Source of the DNA: Microdochium bolleyi
Taxonomy: Eukaryota > Ascomycota > Sordariomycetes > Xylariales > Microdochiaceae
Assembly (NCBI GenBank): GCA_001566295.1
Contig: KQ964261.1
Span: 372,001 to 436,000, forward strand
Length of the DNA: 64,000 nucleotides
Direction: 5' to 3'
The position numbers and the translations under genes are program-made. Under the pieces are notes generated by a model. That model saw only the letters and a list, made by a program, of their open reading frames with translations. It was not told the origin of the DNA and made no database searches. Below, in pieces: positions 57,237 through 64,000 of this stretch. How positions within the stretch are numbered: position 1 is the stretch's first letter; the number at the start of each line of letters is the position of its first letter.

Positions 57237-57651
57237 TGTGAGCAAGAGAAGAAGAGGAGCCGATACAACGTCTACTGTAATGCTGCATGTACCACGGAAG
57301 AGCCTCTGGAATCGATATCGTCATGCGCGTGGTCCAGAACGTAATGTACACCCCCAGAACATGAAGAAAATGAAACCCGAAGGCTTCCGAGCATTCGCGG
57401 GCTGGCTGCAAACAGAAGCGTTCATGTTTTGCAATATGGAAGGCACGCCGCGCCTCTACGAGGGCCGGGTCGCTCCTCCCTTCTCTAAAACGGACTGCAG
57501 CAAAGCCTGCATCCACTTCTTCGACCATACCTAGAAAGCGACATCTACACAACAATTCGAAATTGCAAGTATTCGAACCAATGCCTCTTCCCATGACCAA
57601 ACAAGCTGTCATCCGCCACCGCCACCGCTGCCGCCGCGAGAATACATCATT
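57237..57651. other. Short intergenic stretch
   Basis: About 415 bp. It holds the promoter of the OB-fold gene and the 3' flank of the DUF952 gene. No gene is seen. Confidence 0.5.
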
Positions 57652-58244
57652 CTATACCAACCACCCCTCCTTCCTCCCCAGCGCGGCCTCCCACCCTTCC
57701 TCCCCGTCCTCCGTCGAGAATTCTTCGACGCTCTCGACCTCCTTGGCGCCGAACTCGCCGCCGTACAGATGAGGGAACGTGTTCTCCCACTTCGTCCTCG
57801 CGCTGACCCTGTCGTAGGGGATGCGCATGATGTGCAGGCTGCGAGCGGTGCTGAAGAAGCGGTTCAGGGTTCCGGGGACCTGCCGCGCTCTCTCGTCGTG
57901 GTCAGAACGGAGTGCCGAGCGAGAAAACAAGAGGGGAGTCGACAGCCTGATCCATGCGATGAAAAGGGCCCTGGGGAGCATAGGAGGAGATGTTGCGTGT
58001 CTGTCTCTGTGTTGTAGTTGCAGAACGAAGTCGGCGATGGTGGGGCAGTCCGCACCTCGCTCGCTGTTTCCGGACCGGCGTGGGAAATGTATGAGAGAGA
58101 TTGACTGACCTGCTGAGCAGTGCTCATGTGAATAAACCCGTCCGCCCGGTCGAGCTCCGACAGCGGGAGGTCCGCCGGCAGCGGGTTCGGCGGCCGCGCG
58201 GGGACGATCTTGTAGACGTACTTTGGCGGGGCGGACTCTGACAT
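57652..58244 (-). CDS. DUF952 domain protein, two exons (120 aa)
   Basis: Exons are 58110-58244 and 57652-57879. The 230-nt intron (GTCAGT...GGCAG) is long for this window but joins the frame exactly. The protein reads YVYKIVPA near the start, then LSELDRADGFIHMSTAQQ over the junction, followed by TLNRFFSTARSLHIMRIPYD, and WENTFPHLYGG near the end. These are the hallmark motifs of DUF952 (DRADGFIHMSTAQQ; FPHLYGG). The family is small, found in bacteria and fungi, and resembles ADP-ribosyl-binding or transferase folds in structure; the fungal role is unknown. The His in FIH and the downstream His and Tyr in HLYG are the likely key residues. The gene lies in a row with the two neighbours on the same strand, but independent promoters are likely. 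Confidence 0.93.
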
Positions 58245-58801
58245 TTTCTACTGGGTTGCTTGTTGCTAGGGAGACACTTGCTGCTGGTTTTCTCTGGTGC
58301 TTCTTGTGGAGTGCGTTGATGTTGCGGAGTCGACTATGTGAATGTAGGACGTAGTCGCTGAGTAGCTGAGGGCCGGGACTTGCAGTGATACGGAGAGAGG
58401 GCTTTAAGCTTCCGACGTGTGTGGTTCGGGGAAAATAGACCGGTCGTGGAGAAACGGCCGGAGGTGTGGATCCCCGCGATTCGCTGGCGACATTCAACAC
58501 CCGTCCAAGACACACCTCTTGGTGCAAGCCACGCTCCTTGTGTTAAACTCTTTCCTCAGACTAGGTACGCTGAGTGTCTTCATCTTCGAAAGCAAACATG
58601 CGGGAAAGCAACTACGCCCATTATCAGGCTTGGAGGGCCGTGTTTGACACAGCTTTCTTTCAGGAGGTCCTCGTGGGTCGTTGGAGGACCAAACCCTCCT
58701 GTCATTATCTATTAACTACTATGTGGAAAGGCCTCAATGCATACCCCAGCGATGAATCTGCCTGCAGACTCCTGCTCCCAATAAACTATGATGTAAGCCT
58801 C
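58245..58801. other. Intergenic stretch
   Basis: The 557 bp between two minus-strand genes holds the DUF952 promoter and the 3' flank of the membrane protein. No gene is seen. Confidence 0.5.
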
Positions 58802-59646
58802 CTATACGGTCTCATCGCTCCGCACCACAGCAAGCTCCGGCTCTTCCTCCTGGTCCTTCCTGATCCACTTCTCCCCATAACTGCTGTCCCCGCGTTGACA
58901 CGCCCAGCCGCACCGCACCGTCCAGAACAGCACAAACACGGGCGACATGAACATTCCCAGGATGCCCCCGTACAGGAGCTTGAAGATCTGCGGCGCCCAC
59001 GTCCGCGGGTACACCCAGTCGCCGCCCGACGGGATGCCGTGGCTCAGCAGGATGCCCACAGTGGGCCCGACCATGATGGCGAAGAAGGGGATCGAGAAGA
59101 GGAAGCCGCGCAGGGCCTGGTCGCGGACGAAGGCGAGCAGGCTGAGGAAGACCGAGGCTCGGCCTTGTTGCTGGCTGGAGTCCACCTTGGTGGTGGGTGA
59201 AGGCCTTTCTTGCTGGTTGCTGTTGTCATCGGCGGGAAGGAACATGAACCATCGGACCAGCCGGTTCGTGGGCTCCTTGACGAAACCTATCGGCGCGACA
59301 CCCCCAGATCGAAGGTCGCCTTTGACGAGCAGCAGCGTGATGAACCACGTGATGATGCTCTGCAAGATGGTGGTCACTCCTGCGTCCCCCAGGAGCGTCG
59401 TGGGCAGCTGGAAGAGCCATATAGGCTCAGACGCATTCGAGTACATTCCTGCTCCCGGTGTCAGATGATCCATTCTCAAGAGGTGAGATACGTGTGAGCT
59501 CACATACCATATGCTATCGCAAAGTTGATGCCACCAGAGATGACCAGCCCACCCACGCCATTAATGCCGAAGATATACAAGAGCTGGTGAAGCGACAGCT
59601 TCTGCGTTGGGTCGCGTAGACCTCCGCTACCACCAAAGATACCCAT
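58802..59646 (-). CDS. Four-helix fungal membrane protein, possibly DUF2456 family, two exons (261 aa)
   Basis: Exons are 59508-59646 and 58802-59448; the 59-nt intron (GTATGT...GCAG) joins the frame at YG/MYSN. The start at 59646 is the first ATG followed by the conserved-looking block SLHQLLYIFGINGVGGLVIS. Hydrophobic segments are LYIFGINGVGGLVISGGINF, VTTILQSIITWFITLLLV, FLFSIPFFAIMVGPTVGIL, and LYGGILGMFMSPVFVLFWTV. A polar loop rich in Gln, Ser and Pro (NSNQQERPSPTTK) lies between helices 2 and 3. The C-terminus is charged (EKWIRKDQEEEPE). The family label DUF2456 is from memory and should be checked. Role unknown; it has no signal peptide. Confidence 0.85.
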
Positions 59647-62146
59647 CTCGTGCGAAAGGTGAACTCTAGCCTGCTTTAGTGGTCGATCCGACACGGGATG
59701 CCTGTACACTTGGCAGACTGTACACGTTCAGTGCTGATAGTATCTCTGCTTCATTGCTAACCGGCGACAAAGATGCACCCAGATAAGTTCAGCGTCCCCC
59801 ATGGTGTCCAGATGGACGGCTTTGGCAGAGAAAGGGGTCGTCCATCCTCGGCCGTGCACTGGCTGACTCTGGCGCTGCCAAGCATGCAAATTGCGGCCCA
59901 CTCCCATGGGAGGTCCTTGGGCATTGAGATTGCCCATTGGGTCAAGAATGAGTTGTTCCTTTGAAGCTGTACCAACACGGTTGCAGGCTCTGGGCTTCGC
60001 GTGATCCCGCCAGGCTGCTGGGTTGCCGGTCCGTCTGCTGACTTGCAGGCGACAGCGTGCGTCTGTCTCAGCAGGCTTGTCCGGCTCTTCCGAACCTTTG
60101 GTCACCTGGCTGGTCTCCAGAAGTCCTTCGAGAAGCCTTCTTGGCTCGGACCCTGACCTCAGATTGTGGGGCAGGGCCCACTTATGACGATTTGCGTGGA
60201 GCGTGAAGAGAATGCGTGAGATGGGACAAAGAAGCCAATTGAAGCTTGATGGCAAATAAGGCTGATCTGGCACCTGCGGTGAGCAAACATGGACAGAGTG
60301 CGGCAAACTTGTTCCTTGGAAATTGGACGGGACAGGACCCATGATGTGCATCATATCATGATCGTTGGCAAGTGTTGAGTGCCCCGTCTCTGCTCATTCA
60401 CTGTCTGCAATGATGTCAGCAGGGCCTCGAACATGTTCCGGCCTGATAGGCAAAGGTTCGCTTTTACGAGTCGGCTTCGTGGTGCCTTCCTCTACGTTCG
60501 TGGCTGCTCAGCCAGCACATCGTGCTTCCGAGACATGTCGGCATGCAATGTCGAACCGCGAAGTGCGGTCTGTGGTTGATCAGCACGCATGGACCCCTCT
60601 GCACTCAACACTTGCATGATGAGCGTCATTGGGGATCGGCTCGTGGAAGTGTGTGCTGGAGAAGGAGGAGGAAACTGCCCAGGTGGCGCAGGACAAGCTC
60701 GACAGGATCGGCAGTTGGGAAGTTGGCGAGACTGGCGAGCGTGGCACGAGCAGGTTCCGGAGCTGCACGAGCATGACTCCCGACTCGAGAAAGCTCTGGG
60801 TGGTGCTGTCTGACACCGGCGGGACAATGAAGCTTGACGTGGGGCAAGATCGGAGACCACATGTGCACATGCAACGCACTCGGACGCAAGGCAGGAAGGA
60901 GCAGCCCGTCCTTGCTGCCCGCGGGGCGAAAGGTCTAGCTCTTTGCCGCTCCGCTTTCGAGATCTGGCAGGCCCGCGCCGCTTCTTGGCCGGGCTTGGGC
61001 TTGGGCTTGGGCTTGGGCCTTGGCCTCCTCATCCAACCTCGGGCGGCCATCCTGCACATCATCATCATCATCATCATCATCATTCCCAACAACCTTACAC
61101 TGCCCTGTCCTGGTCTCAACCCCACGCGTCCGCACCTAGCCCTGCCTGCCCACCGACCGACTGGTGCGGCAACAGCGAGGACGACGAGGGCAATGGGTAG
61201 TCGAGCGAGGGGAGCCAATGGAAGCGACAGGGACCAGCCTGTAGTGTCTGTAGACGCCTCGGCGAATCAGCGCCCCTGTAGCAGACTGGAGAGACGCAGT
61301 CTGCCAATCCCCACGCCGCGTGAAACTCGGCACCGGATTGCCGGCGGCGCCTCCAGCGGGAGCCCGTGTATCTCACTCTCTTTCTCTTGTTTGCCTCGCC
61401 AGGCATGTGGCCACAAGGCGGCTCTTCTGTGGTCGGTCCGTGTCCGTGAGTGGCGCCTGCGTCTGGCTCCGAAGTAACCAGACCAGGCACCGGCCAGGCT
61501 CAACGTGGGCCAAAGATTGCAATTCAAGCGCAGCCCGGAGTGGTGCGTGGCCCCGACGCCTCGTTATGACTGCGAAATGCGCCCTCACGCGCGCTCGAGT
61601 CGGAGAGGGGCGGTGGCTGCGCCCGCGCCTGGGGCTCTTTGTTCGGGTTCGGGGATGCCGTGGGACGACACGGAACAACGCCTTTTGCGCTGTGCTGACC
61701 ATACCTACTCGGTCCGTCAGTTCACATGCACCAGCTCAAACACGGCGTTAGCCCGCACAAGGGTACACGCAATCATGGCCAGCCAGTCTCAAAGAAAGCC
61801 AAAAAGTCAAAAAGGCACCAGACGACTGGCTGGCCCCGCGCGTCTGTCGCTGCACGTTGTGCATACGTGCGGACCATCAAATCATCCTCTCCCGCGCGGC
61901 CCAGACTTGCCGGATATCCAGCAACCACCCTCGCCCCTTGCAAGCCGGCCTTTCGGCACCGCGGACCCACCTCCACATCACCACGCCTCAACATTGTCCA
62001 AGGGCACGCACTGACACCGGCAGTCGTCGCCCACGGCATATCAAGACCTGCATCGCCCACCTCTCGCGTCCCCGCCCTGCCTGTTTCTTGGTACAGTCAC
62101 TCATCCAGGAAACATTCTCGCCCAGCCAGGCAACCACTTTTATGAA
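59647..62146. other. Gene-free stretch (2.5 kb)
   Basis: No gene I can support. Two simple repeats are present: a GGGCTT-type repeat (about four units) near 60991-61019, and (ATC)n near 61058-61083. Frames such as plus 60629-61477 run through both repeats, and the repeats produce their Gly/Leu and Ile/His runs, so those frames are suspect. Confidence 0.5.
60990..61083. repeat. Two neighbouring microsatellites, (GGGCTT)n and (ATC)n
   Basis: GGGCTT occurs four times in tandem at about 60991-61016. A pure ATC run of about eight units follows at 61058-61083. Both are intergenic. The first is not the TTAGGG telomere repeat. Confidence 0.85.
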
Positions 62147-62150
62147 ATGA
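62142..62150 (+). promoter_or_regulatory. Two-codon upstream ORF overlapping the start codon
   Basis: The sequence ATGAAATGA has a short ORF (ATG AAA TGA) whose stop overlaps the ATG at 62147 of the next gene. A ribosome that starts at the first ATG would stop right on the second start. Such an arrangement can lower translation or call for re-initiation. Confidence 0.5.
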
Positions 62151-62653
62151 ACGGCATTGCTGCGCTCGTCACTGATCGAAGACTCCCCCGCCGCCTCACA
62201 TCTTCGTCCTCTTCATCAACCGTGCACTCAACCAGATCCCTGCTGGCAGCGTCCATGTCGACCTCATCCATCAACTCCGACAGCAGCCTCCACACTGCTG
62301 TCGACTGGGACACGGGCTTCCCAGACAGCTTCGCCGCTGTCACTACGTCCCGTCGCCACCCCGAGGCGAGAGTCGGCTCACTCGCCATCATCGAGGCCGA
62401 CGACTTCGACCACCAGCACTCACTGGACCGCAAGAAAAACATCCTATTCATGAAGTACCGCCGCACAATCAGCCACGGCAAGATCAGACAGCTCGAGCCG
62501 CTCGCAGAAAGCCCAGACGGCGACCTAGCCCAGACAGACGCCCACAGCGACGACACAGGCAGCATCCAGGACCGGCCAATCTCACCACAATCAACCTCCA
62601 GCCGAGGCAAGTCAGACAAGCTACGGGGCATCTTCAAGTGGCGTGGCAACTAG
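62147..62653 (+). CDS. Small Ser-rich orphan protein (168 aa)
   Basis: The frame runs from the ATG at 62147 to TAG. The N-terminus is Ser/Thr-rich and basic (RRLPRRLTSSSSSSTVHSTR), the middle has an ordered-looking stretch (VGSLAIIEADDFDHQHSLDR, then KKNILFMKYRRTISHGKIRQ), and the end is basic (KSDKLRGIFKWRGN). It has no membrane segment and no signal peptide. I recognise no family. The mixed charge and lack of Pro/Arg excess support a real gene over a chance frame. A two-codon upstream ORF overlaps its start. Confidence 0.6.
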   Translation: MNGIAALVTDRRLPRRLTSSSSSSTVHSTRSLLAASMSTSSINSDSSLHTAVDWDTGFPDSFAAVTTSRRHPEARVGSLAIIEADDFDHQHSLDRKKNILFMKYRRTISHGKIRQLEPLAESPDGDLAQTDAHSDDTGSIQDRPISPQSTSSRGKSDKLRGIFKWRGN

Positions 62654-64000
62654 AGCCGCCATGTGCATCTCGAAGACCTCTCTCGACGCTACCTGAGCAG
62701 ACTCTTGCTTCGCCCACGTAGGAGCGTCCCCTCGCAGACGCCGCAGGCGCTCGAGAACAAACGCTCCAGCGACCAGTCGCAGTAAGCGCTAACGACCATC
62801 ACGACCATCATTTTTTTGTCCGGCATGGACCTCACAGCGTCACTCTTTTACACGGTCTCATTATCATTTTGGTGGATAGCAAGGAGTTATGGATTATCGG
62901 TATGGGACAAAGGGCATTAGGGGCATTTCACGGAGTTCACTGGACGGATTGTATTTAGGGATCTGCAAAAGCGCATATTGCCGTTGCATGACTACACCTT
63001 GTGCTCAATGGACGAGAGCCATGAAGCTGGTGCATGCCGCGGATGAGCTCTAGCTAGCATGAATCACAAGGCATCATTACAACACATGCTGTATAGGAAC
63101 TTTTTTTCCATTATGAACCGTGGCCGGTGAAGAAGAGCGTCTTGTTGACTTACACCAGCAGATGCGGTGGAAGGGATAATTTCGAGGTGCTTGCCGTAGA
63201 ATGCCGCGCCTCGGAACCGGCCGCTCATGGGTGAGAGGTAATGTATAGGTCCGTTCTTTGTGCCGTTGCTGTTCTTTGTTCCGCCACTGTTCTTCCACTA
63301 CTCATTTCCTGTGTACGCTGCTTGATCTACGCACCCTCCCGACCTAAACCTCCTGAGTCCTGGTGTGTGTGAATGTTTGCTAGATTTCTACTTTGTCCCC
63401 TCGGGGCCTGAAGGAGGGGCCTTCTCCAGGCTCGTTGCTGTCCAACGTGCGCTGTTATACATGCTTTGACTTCGTAGACCCGTCTGATAGGCGGATCGTA
63501 GATGGGAGAGAAAGTCGTCTGACTGAGGAGCTGGAGTGACAACCACGAGGGAAGGAGTGCGTGCTCAGATGGGTGGATATACGGGGTATGACGACCTCAC
63601 TCTGAATCGGTGTGAATGTGTGTTTGTTTCAGCACACGCAACACGATGCTGTGAATGTGAGTGAGACATTTCACACAAGCCCGTGCCTGGATGTCGGGGT
63701 AGCTGACTCCTCCAGAAGACTTGAAAGTCTCCCAGCCTCCACGATAGACGAGTGCTCAACCTCTGCCCTGCGTTGGCGATGGCGAGGTAGGGTAGACGGC
63801 CACCAGCTGTTCACTTCGCTCGCGTGCGTGCCTGATGACGGACCTGGAAGTCCAAGCTGCGGCTCGCTGCCTGCACCTCACCTCCTCTTGTCGCATGGAT
63901 GGGAGAGGAGAGGTCGGCATGTGCCGTTTTGCGTCTTTGCTGATCACCATATATTTAGGATACCTTTCTAAATTTATGTATACATATATTGACAAACTCA
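62654..64000. other. 3' flank and gene-free end of the window
   Basis: No gene I can support. Open frames are under 120 codons, lie opposite each other, and show no domain. Confidence 0.5.

Noticed and set aside
60991..61019. Telomere-like GGGCTT repeat
   Set aside because: The unit is GGGCTT, not TTAGGG, only about four copies, and intergenic; a plain microsatellite.
60629..61477. A 282-codon plus-strand frame
   Set aside because: It runs through (GGGCTT)n and (ATC)n repeats, which give its Gly-Leu and poly-Ile runs. The frame is a by-product of these repeats.
1..64000. CRISPR array, rRNA, tRNA, intact transposon or biosynthetic cluster
   Set aside because: No spaced repeats of CRISPR type, no rRNA segment, no tRNA A/B box pair that I could recognise by eye, no transposase or reverse transcriptase motif, and no PKS, NRPS or terpene synthase motif were seen. 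A tRNAscan or repeat search would be needed to exclude small items.

Overview
The window looks like nuclear DNA of a filamentous ascomycete, most likely a sordariomycete. Genes are on both strands and far apart. Several are split by short GT-AG introns (about 50 to 230 nt), coding exons are GC-rich with mostly G/C third positions, and the recognisable proteins are fungal: an APSES cell-cycle factor, an Slt2/Mps1-type MAP kinase, Nop13, a DUF3455 secreted protein, and F-box/CxxC proteins. I see no viral, plasmid, rRNA, tRNA or CRISPR signal and no intact transposon. All calls come from reading the sequence; no database search was run.

Layout. Positions 1-7.7 kb hold no gene I can support, though 4.9-5.65 kb (minus) has overlapping frames that read like a decayed gene. 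A 312-aa one-helix membrane protein (minus) lies at 7.7-8.7 kb. The next 5.7 kb look empty. At 14.4-21.6 kb come a multi-pass membrane protein (plus), an F-box/zinc-ribbon protein with an internally duplicated module (minus), and the three-exon MBP1-type APSES factor (minus). At 24-28 kb lie an ankyrin-repeat protein (plus, with a 5' UTR intron) and an AKR7-type aldo/keto reductase (plus, two exons). At 28.4-32.9 kb lie a DMT-type transporter and a second F-box protein (both minus). At 34.4-40.7 kb, all on plus, lie Nop13, a three-exon FrnE/DsbA-like thioredoxin-fold protein, and the five-exon cell-wall-integrity MAP kinase.

Between the kinase and the DUF3455 secreted protein (45.7-46.5 kb) there are three weak, small, spliced gene candidates and a short tandem duplication. 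After a 5.7-kb gene-free stretch come an RWD-DUF1115 protein and a Gln-rich membrane protein (plus), then three minus-strand genes in a row: an OB-fold/zinc-ribbon nucleic-acid-binding candidate, a DUF952 protein, and a four-helix membrane protein. The last supported gene is a 168-aa Ser-rich orphan at 62.1-62.7 kb whose start codon overlaps a two-codon upstream ORF.

There is no operon or biosynthetic cluster. The one functional link is that the CWI MAP kinase and an APSES factor of the SBF/MBF family act in connected cell-wall and G1/S programmes in yeast; their closeness here (about 18 kb) may be chance. Nothing amounts to a new defence or mobile system. The best leads are the duplicated F-box/zinc module, the OB-fold protein with an ambiguous C-terminal splice, and the cluster of small spliced candidates at 42-45.4 kb.
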